63,904 nucleotides of DNA from DATGLG01 sp035294245 (lineage in GTDB: Bacteria > Pseudomonadota > Alphaproteobacteria > JACZXZ01), in the NCBI GenBank assembly GCA_035294245.1, contig DATGLG010000021.1, positions 1 through 63,904 of the forward strand, in the 5' to 3' direction. A program made the translations under genes and the position numbers. Below, one piece after another: positions 21,921-30,605 of this stretch. The notes beneath the pieces are model-generated. The model did no database searches. It worked only from the letters and a program-made list of their open reading frames with translations, and was not told where the DNA came from. The number at the start of each line of letters is the position of its first letter. The stretch's first letter is position 1.

Positions 21921-22000
21921 GAGACGGCACGGCCGCGAGGATCTTCTCGACCCGTCGCGGCCGGTTCCGTTTCGCTGTCGCGCTTGGGCCGCGCCGCGCC

Positions 22001-22408
22001 TTACTTCTCGGCGCGCCGCTCCGCCCGCGGGGTCTCGCTCAGACGCTCGTGCAGATAGCTCTGGAACGGCGCCCAGCTCGCCATCGTCACCTCGGCGGCG
22101 AGATTGGCGAGCCGGCTCGCCTCGGCGAGATACTGCTCGGTCGCCGAGCGCGCCATCGTCATGTGCTGCTCGACGGCATCGCTCCAATTGTCGCATTGGG
22201 CGATGGCGCGGCTGCCCTCGATCTGCTCCTTGAAGCGCGAGTTGGTGAAGCTGACGATCTCCTCGTTCAACTTGGCGATGCCCTTCATCATCGCCTCGCT
22301 CGCCTTCATCAGCGCATCGACATTGGCACTGCTCAAGCTCATCAGCCGACGATAATCGACGGCCGCCGGCATGCCATTGCCTGTCGCCTGCTTCGTCTCT
22401 CTAGCCAT
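22001..22408 (-). CDS. Phasin family protein
   Basis: A 135-residue, almost wholly helical amphipathic protein with the phasin look (ANVDALMKASEAMMKGIAKL, FKEQIEGSRAIAQCDN, SATEQYLAEASRLANLA). Phasins coat polyhydroxyalkanoate granules, which suggests the organism stores PHA. AGGAGG lies 6-7 bases before the ATG at 22408; the ATG further upstream lacks such a site. No PHA synthase gene is in the window. Confidence 0.85.
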   Translation of the reverse strand: MARETKQATGNGMPAAVDYRRLMSLSSANVDALMKASEAMMKGIAKLNEEIVSFTNSRFKEQIEGSRAIAQCDNWSDAVEQHMTMARSATEQYLAEASRLANLAAEVTMASWAPFQSYLHERLSETPRAERRAEK

Positions 22409-22763
22409 AGTCTGCCTCCTCTGGGCACGAATTGAAGGGCGCGCCGAAGGACGGGTCATCGCCCCTCGACGGGAAAAACCATGCCGGAACCCGACACGTG
22501 CCCACTACTTTTGGCGTGTTTTTGCTGCCATCGCAGCATAGGGCGGCGGCGTGACGACTGCAAGCCCGCCGCATCCCGCAAAATTCTCGTGCGTCGAATG
22601 ACGATGTCCATTGCTTACCAGCTGTTGTATTTTGCCACTGGTTCGTGTCAATATATTGACGGTCTCGGGACGATCATTCGACAGCGGCGGTCAAGCTTTC
22701 GTTAACCATCGCGGCCTAGAGTCGAGTGACCAGCACTCCCGCCACCGGATCGAGGGGGCCGAT
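22409..22763. other. AT-richer intergenic region between divergent genes
   Basis: About 350 bases without a supported gene, holding the phasin promoter region on one side and the leader of the small plus-strand gene on the other. Around 22600-22690 the sequence is noticeably AT-richer than its surroundings (for example TCAATATATTGAC at about 22646-22658, a near-perfect palindrome that could be an operator). No regulator is assigned. Confidence 0.4.
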
Positions 22764-22813
22764 ATGAACGCAGTCGCTGAGCGCGCCGATTTCCGTCTTT
22801 CCGCGAGGCGGCT

Positions 22814-23074
22814 GTGAGGGACCGGCAGCACGATGCGCGCGTGGCGGCGCTCTGGATCCTCCACGGCGGCACCTGTGTGAAGCTGCTGCGCGCCCATGGC
22901 CGCGAGGGCCATGCGCAAAGCTTCGCGGCGGCGCTCGACGAGGTCGCCGCCATCGTCGCCGATCAGGTCGGGCGCGAGACCTTGACCGAGGCGATGGATT
23001 GGGCGAGCGATCAGCTGTGGGGCAGCGCCGAGAGCGCTGCCACTGCGCCACCGCCCAAGGCGCAGCTTCATTAG
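22814..23074 (+). CDS. Small hypothetical protein
   Basis: An 86-residue helical protein (ARVAALWILHGGTCVKLLRA ... FAAALDEVAAIVADQVGRE). It starts at a GTG that overlaps the TGA of a tiny upstream frame (22764-22817, 17 residues), which could be a leader peptide. There is no signal peptide or known motif. Composition looks protein-coding but the family is unknown. Confidence 0.5.
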   Translation: MRDRQHDARVAALWILHGGTCVKLLRAHGREGHAQSFAAALDEVAAIVADQVGRETLTEAMDWASDQLWGSAESAATAPPPKAQLH

Positions 23075-23128
23075 CTTGACATCTTTGAATTAAAGCCGCT
23101 CGGCTGCTGTCGGGCATGTGCAGCGCGA

Positions 23129-23884
23129 TCACAGAAAGAGCGCGTGGAGGATCGTGCTGACTCCGATCAGCCCGAGGATGACGAAGAGCCATTTGCGGAA
23201 GGTCTCCTGCGGGATGCGCCGCTGCACGCGCTGGCCGATGAGAAGGCCGGCGAAGACCGGGATGACGCCGAGGCAGGAGAGGATGAACTCGTCGCGCCCC
23301 ATGATGCCGTAGACGAAGAGCGAGACGAGGAGCGGCAGCCCGCCGAGGAGAAGGGCCGCCGAGACGGCGCTCACGAAGAAGTCCCGCGGCAGGCGCAATG
23401 CCACGATATACATGATGAGCGGCGGCCCATAGAAGGACGACACGCCGCCCAGGAAGCCCGCGACGAGCCCGACCAGCGGGCTCAGCACCCGCTCGTGGCG
23501 CGCGCCGATCTCGAAGCGGCGCTGGAACGGCGTGACGACCGCGAAGACGAGGAGCGAGGCCCCGAGAATGAGCCCCAGCATCTTCTCGTCGAGGGAGACG
23601 AGGAGCCGCGCGCCCGCGAAGAGCGCCGTAACGAGGGGGATGAAGAGCGGCCAGAAGCGCCGCGCCACCGGCAGGATCTCGCCGTTCCGGATCGCCTGGT
23701 AGCCGTTGCTGAGCACCGAGGCCGTCGCCAGCATGGTGATGGCGATCGGCACGGATTCGATCTGGGAGATGAGGGGCACGGCGATGAGCGGCAGGCCCAC
23801 GCCCATGGTCCCCTTGATGAGGCCCGAGATCAGCAGGATTCCCGCGATCGCCGCGATCTTTGTTATGGTTAGCTGGGCAAGCAA
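23129..23884 (-). CDS. TauE/SafE-family anion exporter
   Basis: A 251-residue inner-membrane permease with about eight helices and the family's two repeated units (LIKGTMGVGLPLIAVPLI and VAGFLGGVSSFYGPPLIMYI). Relatives export sulfite, sulfoacetate or other organosulfur anions. GAGGAG lies 7 bases before a TTG start, the best start visible. It is followed upstream on the same strand by the CoA-transferase genes, and a TPP decarboxylase pair lies beyond, hinting at sulfonate or small organic-acid metabolism. Confidence 0.88.
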   Translation of the reverse strand: MLAQLTITKIAAIAGILLISGLIKGTMGVGLPLIAVPLISQIESVPIAITMLATASVLSNGYQAIRNGEILPVARRFWPLFIPLVTALFAGARLLVSLDEKMLGLILGASLLVFAVVTPFQRRFEIGARHERVLSPLVGLVAGFLGGVSSFYGPPLIMYIVALRLPRDFFVSAVSAALLLGGLPLLVSLFVYGIMGRDEFILSCLGVIPVFAGLLIGQRVQRRIPQETFRKWLFVILGLIGVSTILHALFL

Positions 23885-23972
23885 CGCGCGCTCCTCTCTC
23901 TTGCTCCTTGTGGACGGTGATCGGACGGAAGTGAAGGGCGGGCGCGCTGCCCGCGGCCGCCGCGCATCGCGC

Positions 23973-24710
23973 TCACGGCGCCTGCGCGGAGAGGCTCGCC
24001 GCGGCGAAGCGCGGATAGGTCTCGGCGAGCTCCTCGCGCACGCGCCCGCGCAGGAGCGCGAGCGTGGCCGCGTCGGGCGCAGGCGTCGCCGGCACGGGAT
24101 CGTCCGCGTCGAAGGCGAAGCCGGTATTGTCGCGCACCTCCTCGGCGGTGTGGCCGGGATGCACGCTCACCAGGCGAAAGCGCCGGCGGCTCCTGTCGAA
24201 GGCGAAATGGGCGAGGCCCGTGACGAGGGCGACGGGGCCGCCGGGGCGGTGGATGCCGGGCGCGCTCGTTCCCGGGGCGCTCACGAAATCCACCTTGTCG
24301 ACGAGGACGCGCCGGCTGTGCTCCTCGCGGAAGAGGATGACCCGCGGCACGAGGAAATAGAGATAGGCGGAGCCGAAGCTTCCCGGCCAGCGCACCCGGC
24401 TCGCCGGATAGGGGCCGGTGCCGACGAGATTGATATTGGCTTCGCCGTCGATCTGGCCGCCACCGAGGAAGAAGGCGTCGATGCGCCCTTCCGCGGCGCA
24501 ATCGAAGAGCTCGACGCCGCCATTGGTGAAGAGGTTGTGGCGGCGCGAGCCCAGCAGGTTCACCTTGAGCGTATCGCCGCCTTGCGCGCGGGCGAGGAGG
24601 GCCGCCGCGGCGGGGATCGGCGAGGCGGCGCCGACGGCGACGTGACGGCAGCCGGCGAGAAGGCGCCCGATCGTCGCGATCAGAAGCTCGGTGGGCGTCG
24701 CGCCGCTCAT
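23973..24710 (-). CDS. CoA-transferase, beta subunit (glutaconate CoA-transferase-like)
   Basis: A 245-residue family I CoA-transferase subunit. It shows VAVGAASPIPAAAALLA, an NGGVELFD stretch, and FFLGGGQIDGEANINLVGTG, the region around the substrate/CoA-binding GGG loop. Its ATG overlaps the TGA of the alpha gene (ATGA), so the two subunits are coupled. The classic catalytic ENG motif is not clearly present; the acceptor acid is unknown. Confidence 0.83.
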   Translation of the reverse strand: MSGATPTELLIATIGRLLAGCRHVAVGAASPIPAAAALLARAQGGDTLKVNLLGSRRHNLFTNGGVELFDCAAEGRIDAFFLGGGQIDGEANINLVGTGPYPASRVRWPGSFGSAYLYFLVPRVILFREEHSRRVLVDKVDFVSAPGTSAPGIHRPGGPVALVTGLAHFAFDRSRRRFRLVSVHPGHTAEEVRDNTGFAFDADDPVPATPAPDAATLALLRGRVREELAETYPRFAAASLSAQAP

Positions 24711-25534
24711 TCCGCGGCGGCGGCGGGGCGAGCCAGCCAGGCCTCGAGCAGACGCGCGAAGCCTTGGGGATCGCGCGCGGCACCGGCGTAAAGCTGCAGC
24801 GCCGTCTCGTCGGCGCCGTAGCGATCCCAGAGCCCGAGCGGCCAGGCGCCGCGCTTCGCCTCGGCGATCGCGCTCACATAGAGCGCGGGAATGGTCCCCG
24901 CCGTCAGGGTCTCGTCCTCGAACAGGCTGGCCTCGCGCAGCGCCTCGACGGTGACGAGCGTCTCGCGCGCCGCATGGGCCATGGTGACGAGCTCGCGCCG
25001 CCGCCCGACCCAGACATTGCCTTCGCGATCCGCGAGCGGCGCGTGGAAGAGGGCGATGTCGGGCCGTATCGCCGGGACGAGGGCGATGGGATCGCCGGGA
25101 GCGAAGGGATTGTCGATCACCTTCCACGTCTCGCGCCTCGCCATGAGGTCGCTGCCGATAAGGCCGCGCAAGGGCATGAAGGGAATCCCCTTCTCCGCGG
25201 CTTGGAGCCCGGCATGGATCGCGGGGCAGGTGGCGTCGCGCAGCTCGATGGCGCCGCGCTTGACCGCATCGACGAAGCGCGGCGCCGCTCCGAACTCGCC
25301 GAGGGTTATCGCCGACGTCTCGATCGCCTCCACACAGCCGGCGCCGATGAGGAGATCGGCCTGGAGGCCGCTCGTCGGCACGCAGACGAGGCGGAGCCGC
25401 TTGGCGGCACGGCGGATGAGGGCGAAGGTTGCGGCCATCGCGACGCCGGTGTAATCGGCGGGGATGGCGAGCGTGGCGCCGTCGGGCACGCGCGCGGCCA
25501 GCGCCTCGAGGCTGGGTAGAAGCGGAGCGTCCAT
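24707..25534 (-). CDS. CoA-transferase, alpha subunit
   Basis: A 275-residue subunit. It starts with DGATLAIPADYTGVAMAATFALIRR and continues VCVPTSGLQADLLIGAGCVEAIETSAITLGEFG, as in GctA-type CoA-transferases. HAPLADREGNVWVG matches the family's DxxGN segment. A GGGGGA site lies near the ATG at 25534; a longer frame upstream is not convincing. It is divergent from the TPP decarboxylase pair with 174 bases between the starts. Confidence 0.83.
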   Translation of the reverse strand: MDAPLLPSLEALAARVPDGATLAIPADYTGVAMAATFALIRRAAKRLRLVCVPTSGLQADLLIGAGCVEAIETSAITLGEFGAAPRFVDAVKRGAIELRDATCPAIHAGLQAAEKGIPFMPLRGLIGSDLMARRETWKVIDNPFAPGDPIALVPAIRPDIALFHAPLADREGNVWVGRRRELVTMAHAARETLVTVEALREASLFEDETLTAGTIPALYVSAIAEAKRGAWPLGLWDRYGADETALQLYAGAARDPQGFARLLEAWLARPAAAAE

Positions 25535-25708
25535 GGGTCCCCCGTCGCCGCCGGCCGGCGCGCGACCGCGGCGACACGCGCAAATTGGGACGGTCGGCGG
25601 CGGAAAGCAAGTGCCGGGGATATATGTCGGGGAAAGCCCTTTACGGCGCTCCCGCGCCTCGGCATCATGCGCCGCGCGACGGCCCCGCCCCACACAGGGA
25701 TTCCCCTC

Positions 25709-26239
25709 ATGGCTTCCCGCTCCCGCGACGCCGACTGGTCACGCGAGGTCCATGGCGTGCTGCGCGAGCACGGGGTTCGCCAGGTGGCGACCGTGCCTGA
25801 TGCCGGACTCACGCGCCTCATCGAGCTCTGTGCCACCGACCCCGCCATGCGCCTCGTCACGCTCACCAGCGAGGAGGAGGGCATCGGCCTCATCGCTGGC
25901 GCCTGGCTCGGCGGGAATCGCGGCGCCCTCCTGATGCAGAGCAGCGGCGTCGGCAACTGCGTCAACATGCTGTCGCTCCCGACCCTCTGCGGCGTGCCGC
26001 TCCTGATGATCGTGACCATGCGCGGCGAATGGGGCGAGTTCAACCCGTGGCAGGTGCCGATGGGGCGTGCGGTGCGCCCGGTGCTCGAGGCCATGGGCGT
26101 CAAGACCTATGCCGTGGAGCGCGCCGCGGAAGCGGGCGAGACCGTCGCCGCGGCGGCGGGTCTCGCCTTCCATGGCGGGCTGCAGGCGGCCGTGCTGATC
26201 ACCCAGCGCGTGCTGGGCGCCAAGCGCTTTGGGCGATGA
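25709..26239 (+). CDS. Thiamine-diphosphate decarboxylase, alpha subunit (sulfopyruvate/phosphonopyruvate decarboxylase-like)
   Basis: A 176-residue PYR-domain subunit. It has VPDAGLTRLIELC, then LTSEEEGIGLIAGAWLGG, holding the glutamate that activates ThDP, and ALLMQSSGVGNCVNMLSLP. Two-subunit enzymes of this size are the ComD/ComE sulfopyruvate decarboxylases and their relatives acting on phosphonopyruvate. The partner gene starts 14 bases later. Which keto acid is used cannot be decided from sequence. Confidence 0.82.
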   Translation: MASRSRDADWSREVHGVLREHGVRQVATVPDAGLTRLIELCATDPAMRLVTLTSEEEGIGLIAGAWLGGNRGALLMQSSGVGNCVNMLSLPTLCGVPLLMIVTMRGEWGEFNPWQVPMGRAVRPVLEAMGVKTYAVERAAEAGETVAAAAGLAFHGGLQAAVLITQRVLGAKRFGR

Positions 26240-26253
26240 GAAAGGGGGATGCC

Positions 26254-26835
26254 ATGCTGAAGCGCCGTCACCTCGTGGCCGATCTCCTGAAGGCGCGCGG
26301 CGACGCCCTCGTCGTCACCGGCCTCGGCTCGCCGACCTACGACGTCGCCGCAGCGGGCGACGACGACCGCAACTTCTATCTCTGGGGCGCGATGGGCAGC
26401 GCCGCCATGCTGGGACTCGGCCTTGCACTTGCCCAGCCGAAGCAACGCGTGCTCGTGGTCACCGGCGATGGCGAGATGCTGATGGGCCTCGGCAGCCTCG
26501 CCGCCATCGCCGCGCAGCGCCCGGCCAATCTCGCCATCCTGGTGCTCGACAACGAGGCCTTCGGCGAGACGGGGGCGCAGGCGGGGCTCACGGGAAAAGG
26601 CGTCGATCTCTCTGCCGTCGCGGCGGCGGCCGGCTTCGCCGAGGCCTTGCGCGCAACGGGCCCGGCGGATGTCGAGATGCTTGCCCGGCTTCTTTTCCAG
26701 GCCAAGGGCCCAGTCTTCGCGGCGGCGAAGGTGGCCCTCGATGGCGAGCCCATGGTGCTGCCCCCGCGCGACGGCCGCCATCTCGTCCAGCGCTTCCGCG
26801 CCGCCCTCCTCGGCCGCGAGCGCGCCGTCGGCTGA
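26254..26835 (+). CDS. Thiamine-diphosphate decarboxylase, beta subunit
   Basis: A 193-residue PP-domain subunit with the ThDP/Mg motif GDGEMLMGLGSLAAI ending in the conserved N of LDNEAFGETG. It also has the FYLWGAMGSAAMLGLGLALA helix that binds the pyrophosphate. AAAGGGGGAT precedes the ATG. Together with the alpha subunit it reconstitutes a full ThDP decarboxylase of the ComDE type. Confidence 0.85.
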   Translation: MLKRRHLVADLLKARGDALVVTGLGSPTYDVAAAGDDDRNFYLWGAMGSAAMLGLGLALAQPKQRVLVVTGDGEMLMGLGSLAAIAAQRPANLAILVLDNEAFGETGAQAGLTGKGVDLSAVAAAAGFAEALRATGPADVEMLARLLFQAKGPVFAAAKVALDGEPMVLPPRDGRHLVQRFRAALLGRERAVG

Positions 26836-26965
26836 CGCCTGCCTGGGCGGCGCGTCCCGGCGCATTCGAGCCATTCCAACGCCGGGACGATTCAGCTATA
26901 AGGGTCCAAGAGCGCTCTCGCCCCGTAACCGCCTGGAGCGCCGGCGTTGCCGGTCAGGGGGTCCC

Positions 26966-28540
26966 ATGCTCGCCGCCACCCGCATCGCTTTGGCGCTGGT
27001 TCTGACCACGATGGCGGCCGTTGCCGCCGTCGCGGCACCCGACGGGAAGCTCGGCACCGTATCCTTCGCCAATTCCTGCGCCGAGGCCGTGCAGCCGCAG
27101 CTCCAGCGCGCGGTGGCCCTGCTGCATTCCTTCTGGTGGGATGAAGGGGACAGGGCGTTTCGCGATGTCTTGCAGCGCGACCCCGCCTGCGCGGTCGCGA
27201 CCTGGGGCATCGCCACGATCGCCATCGGCAATCCCTTCGCCACCGGCGCCACTCCGGCCGGTGCGAAGGCGGCGCTGCAGGCGATCGCGCAAGGCCGCGC
27301 CATCGGCGCCAAGACCGCGCGCGAGCGAGGCTATATCGAGGCGATCGCCGCCTATTACGATCGCTTCGCCGAGCGGCCCCATCCGGCGAGGCTGCGCTCC
27401 TTGGCGGATGCGTTCGAAGCCTTGGCAAGGCAATACCCCGACGACGACGAGACGCAGATCTTCTTCGCACTCTATCTGGCGGCGACCCAGTCGCCGACGG
27501 ATAAGAGCTTCGCCCGTGCGTTGCGGGCGGCAGCGATCCTGAAGCCGCAATTCGCCAAGCATCCCGATCATCCGGGCGTTGCCCATTACCTGATCCACGC
27601 CAACGATTATCCGCCGCTCGCCGATCAGGGCCTGTCGGCGGCGATGTGCTACGCCGATATCGCGCCGGCCGCGCCCCACGCGCTGCACATGCCGTCGCAC
27701 ATCTTCACGCGCGTCGGGCTGTGGGAGCAATCGGCCGCGACCAATCGGCGCGCGGTCGAGGCCGCGAAAGCGGCGGGCGCCGTCACCGAGGAGCTGCATG
27801 CCTACGACTATATGGTCTATGCCGATCTTCAGCTCGCCCGCGACGAGGATGCTCGGCAAATCGTCGACGGAATCCACGAGCTGGCGGCGCCGAGCCGCAC
27901 GGCTGACTATGCGCGGGCGGCGATTCCGGCGCGCTATGTGGTCGAGCGGGGGATGTGGCAGGAGGCGGCGCGACTCGCCGATCCGGACAACAGCAAGTTC
28001 CCCTACACCGGCGCGATCCGCTATTTCGCCCGCGCGCTCGGCGCCGCCCGTAGCGGCGATCCCGTCGCCGCCGAGCAGGATCTGCGCCGACTGCGCGAGG
28101 TCGTCGCGACTCTCAAGGCGGCGAAGGATTCCTACTGGGCCGCCGAGGTCGAGGTGCAGCGGCTGGGTGCCGAGGCCTGGATCGCTTACGCCAAAGGCAA
28201 TGGCGAAGAGGCGCTGATCGTGATGCGCCGAGCGGCGGACGAGGAGGATCGGAGCGAGAAATCCGCCGTCAGCCCGGGCCGCCTGGTGCCGGCGCGCGAG
28301 CTTCTTGGCGACATGCTGCTGGAGAGCGGCCGATTTGCTGAGGCCTTGCCCGAATATGAGGCCTCGCTGAGCCGGGATCCGCGGCGGTTCCGCAGCTTCT
28401 GGGGCGCGGCACAGGCAGCGGCACGCGCCGGTGACGATGGCAAGGCGCGGCATTACTACGCTGCGCTGGTGGAGATGTCGGGCTCCGGTGGTCCGCGCCC
28501 CGAGCTTGCCGCCGCGCGCCGCTATCTCGCCGGCGATTGA
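26966..28540 (+). CDS. TPR-repeat protein with signal peptide
   Basis: A 524-residue secreted or periplasmic protein. A Sec signal (TRIALALVLTTMAAVAAVAA, cut near residue 23) precedes an all-helical solenoid of tetratricopeptide-like repeats. Clear units include LHSFWWDEGDRAFRDVLQRDP and LLESGRFAEALPEYEASLSRDP. The middle contains a conserved-looking HALHMPSHIFTRVGLWEQS stretch seen in related alphaproteobacterial proteins. The function is unknown; protein-protein interaction is likely. Confidence 0.85.
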   Translation: MLAATRIALALVLTTMAAVAAVAAPDGKLGTVSFANSCAEAVQPQLQRAVALLHSFWWDEGDRAFRDVLQRDPACAVATWGIATIAIGNPFATGATPAGAKAALQAIAQGRAIGAKTARERGYIEAIAAYYDRFAERPHPARLRSLADAFEALARQYPDDDETQIFFALYLAATQSPTDKSFARALRAAAILKPQFAKHPDHPGVAHYLIHANDYPPLADQGLSAAMCYADIAPAAPHALHMPSHIFTRVGLWEQSAATNRRAVEAAKAAGAVTEELHAYDYMVYADLQLARDEDARQIVDGIHELAAPSRTADYARAAIPARYVVERGMWQEAARLADPDNSKFPYTGAIRYFARALGAARSGDPVAAEQDLRRLREVVATLKAAKDSYWAAEVEVQRLGAEAWIAYAKGNGEEALIVMRRAADEEDRSEKSAVSPGRLVPARELLGDMLLESGRFAEALPEYEASLSRDPRRFRSFWGAAQAAARAGDDGKARHYYAALVEMSGSGGPRPELAAARRYLAGD

Positions 28541-28624
28541 GCGAGGACGACGGCGCCGCAGTGCCGCGTGGGGAATCGTCATTCGGCTTGACGGCGCGCC
28601 CGCCGCGCGCCCAGTATGCCCGCC

Positions 28625-28800
28625 GCGATGGTCCCCAGACCGTGGGGAGAATAGGGAACGCGGTGCGGCCGGAATGCTCCCGGCCCATGCCGCGGCTGCC
28701 CCCGCAACTGTAGGCGGCCCGCCCGCACCACACCGCCACTGGGAAACCGGGAAGGCCGGTGCATAGGGCAAGGGGCCGTGAGCCAGGAGACCTGCCATCG
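28625..28800 (+). promoter_or_regulatory. Cobalamin (adenosylcobalamin) riboswitch
   Basis: The conserved core is easy to read: GGGAA (28654-28658) and GGTGC, the GCTGCCCCCGCAACTGT block (28695-28711), GCCACTGGG (28735-28743), CCGGGAAGGCC, and the B12 box AGCCAGGAGACCTGCC (28781-28796). These match the B12 riboswitch consensus in order and orientation. It lies 200 bases before cobP and should repress the whole cob operon when cobalamin is plentiful. The 28801-29004 leader presumably holds the expression platform. Confidence 0.95.
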
Positions 28801-29004
28801 CGCGCCACGACGAGCGAGCCGGCCGGGGTGAGCCGGAGAGCGGGATTCTCGGCTTCCGCCTTCTCCTTCATCGCCGCCCTTCCAGCCGGTATCGACGCCG
28901 CGGCGCGACCCGACCTTCCGGCCCGGGGTGAGACCGATGCGTTGCCTGATCTCTCCGCATCAAGCGGAGCCCGCTCGCGGCGAGCGGAAGAGAAGCCGTC
29001 GCCG

Positions 29005-29553
29005 ATGACCGGCGCTGGTCCCCTGCCGCCGGTGACCCTCGTCCTGGGCGGTGCGCGCTCGGGCAAGAGCCGCCATGCCGAGGGGCTGGTCGAGCGGCAG
29101 CCGGGCTTCTGCATCTATCTGGCGACGGCCGAGGCGGGCGACGCGGAGATGGCCGAGCGCATCCGCCGCCACCAGGCGCGCCGCGGCCCGCGCTGGGTGA
29201 CTGTCGAGGAGCCCCTCGAGCTCGCCGCGGCGCTCAAGCGGAGCGCCAGTCCCGCGGGCGGCGTGCTCGTGGATTGCCTGACCCTGTGGCTTGCCAATCT
29301 GCTCGCGGCGAGGCGCGACGCCGAGGCCGAGATCGAAGGGCTTGTCGCGACCCTTCCGGCGCTCGCCGGCCCCGTCGTCCTCGTCTCGAACGAGGTCGGG
29401 CTCGGCATCGTGCCCGAGAACGCGCTCGCGCGGCGCTTCCGCGACCATGCCGGGCGGCTGCATCAGGCCGTGGCCGCGGCGGCGCAAGCGGTCGACCTCG
29501 TCGTCGCCGGCCTCCCCGTTCCCGTGAAGACGGCGCCAAATCCGGAGACCTGA
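29005..29553 (+). CDS. cobP: Adenosylcobinamide kinase / adenosylcobinamide-phosphate guanylyltransferase
   Basis: A 182-residue bifunctional enzyme (CobU in the anaerobic nomenclature) activating adenosylcobinamide to its GDP derivative. The P-loop GGARSGKS is at 15-22, followed by the VDCLTLWLANLL and VSNEVGLGIVPENALARRFRD motifs typical of the family. A longer frame exists upstream, but its translation runs back into the riboswitch, so the ATG at 29005 was chosen. First gene of the cob operon. Confidence 0.93.
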   Translation: MTGAGPLPPVTLVLGGARSGKSRHAEGLVERQPGFCIYLATAEAGDAEMAERIRRHQARRGPRWVTVEEPLELAAALKRSASPAGGVLVDCLTLWLANLLAARRDAEAEIEGLVATLPALAGPVVLVSNEVGLGIVPENALARRFRDHAGRLHQAVAAAAQAVDLVVAGLPVPVKTAPNPET

Positions 29554-29555
29554 GC

Positions 29556-30590
29556 ATGCTCATCAACAGCAAGCTGCCCGCCACCATCGTCACCGGCTTC
29601 CTCGGCGCCGGCAAGACAACCCTCGTCCGCCATCTCCTCGGCACTGCGAACGGCCGGCGCCTGGCCCTCATCATCAACGAGTTCGGCGAAGTCGGCGTCG
29701 ACGGGGAGATCCTCAAGAGCTGCGGCGAGGAGGCCTGTGCGGCCGAGAATCTCATCGAGCTCGCCAATGGCTGCATCTGCTGCACCGTGGCCGACGAGTT
29801 CCTTCCCACCATGCAGGCGTTGCTCGCGCGCCCCGAGCGCCCCGACCACATCGTCATCGAGACATCGGGACTGGCGCTGCCCAAGCCCCTGGTTCAGGCG
29901 TTCAACTGGCCCGACATCCGCACCCGCGTCACCGTCGACGGCGTGGTCGCGGTGGTGGATGGTGCTGCCGTCGCCGAGGGGCGCTTCGCCGCGGATCTCA
30001 CGGCCCTGTCCGCGCAGCGCGCCGCCGATCCCAATCTCGATCACGACAGCCCTATCGAGGAGCTCTTTGAGGACCAGCTCCAATGCGCCGACCTCGTCAT
30101 CCTCAACAAGACGGACCTCCTCGACGAGGCCGGGCTGGCGGCGGTCGAGCGAACGGTCGCGGCGCATCTGCGGCCATCGGCCAAGCTGCTGCGCGCGCGC
30201 CACGGCGCGATCGATGCCGCGGTGCTGCTCGGCCTCGGTGTCGGCGCCGAGGCCGACATCGAGGCGCGCCGCTCCCACCACGACGGCGAGACGGATCACG
30301 ACCACGACGAGTTCGAGAGCTTCGCGCTGCCGCTTGCCGAGCTCGCCTCCCCGGCGGCGCTGATCGCCCGGCTCGCGCCGGTGATCGCCGCCCACGACAT
30401 CCTGCGCGTGAAGGGCTTCGCCGCCGTCGCCGGCAAGCCGATGCGCCTCGTCGTGCAAGGGGTCGGCGCCCGCGTGCAGCATTATTACGACCGCGACTGG
30501 GCGCATGGAGAGGCGCGGGAGGGGCGGCTCGTCGTCATCGGGCAGAAGGGCCTCGACCGCGGCGCCATCCGCGCCGCCCTCGCGGGATAG
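29556..30590 (+). CDS. cobW: CobW GTPase/metallochaperone
   Basis: A 344-residue G3E GTPase thought to deliver cobalt for cobalamin synthesis. Motifs are GFLGAGKTT (14-22), the metal-binding CxCC (C73, C75, C76 in NGCICCTV), NKTDL for guanine binding, and a histidine/aspartate-rich segment near 236-249 (SHHDGETDHDHDE). The ATG follows the cobP stop by two bases. It is directly upstream of the cobaltochelatase subunit gene, in line with a cobalt-supply role. Confidence 0.95.
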   Translation: MLINSKLPATIVTGFLGAGKTTLVRHLLGTANGRRLALIINEFGEVGVDGEILKSCGEEACAAENLIELANGCICCTVADEFLPTMQALLARPERPDHIVIETSGLALPKPLVQAFNWPDIRTRVTVDGVVAVVDGAAVAEGRFAADLTALSAQRAADPNLDHDSPIEELFEDQLQCADLVILNKTDLLDEAGLAAVERTVAAHLRPSAKLLRARHGAIDAAVLLGLGVGAEADIEARRSHHDGETDHDHDEFESFALPLAELASPAALIARLAPVIAAHDILRVKGFAAVAGKPMRLVVQGVGARVQHYYDRDWAHGEAREGRLVVIGQKGLDRGAIRAALAG

Positions 30591-30605
30591 AAGCGGATCG
30601 GGCCC

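Noticed and set aside
22611..22817. A 68-residue frame before the small hypothetical gene
   Set aside because: Low protein character and no ribosome site; only the last 17 codons could be a leader peptide.
28759..29004. An upstream extension of cobP
   Set aside because: It would translate the end of the B12 riboswitch, and the P-loop protein begins normally at 29005.
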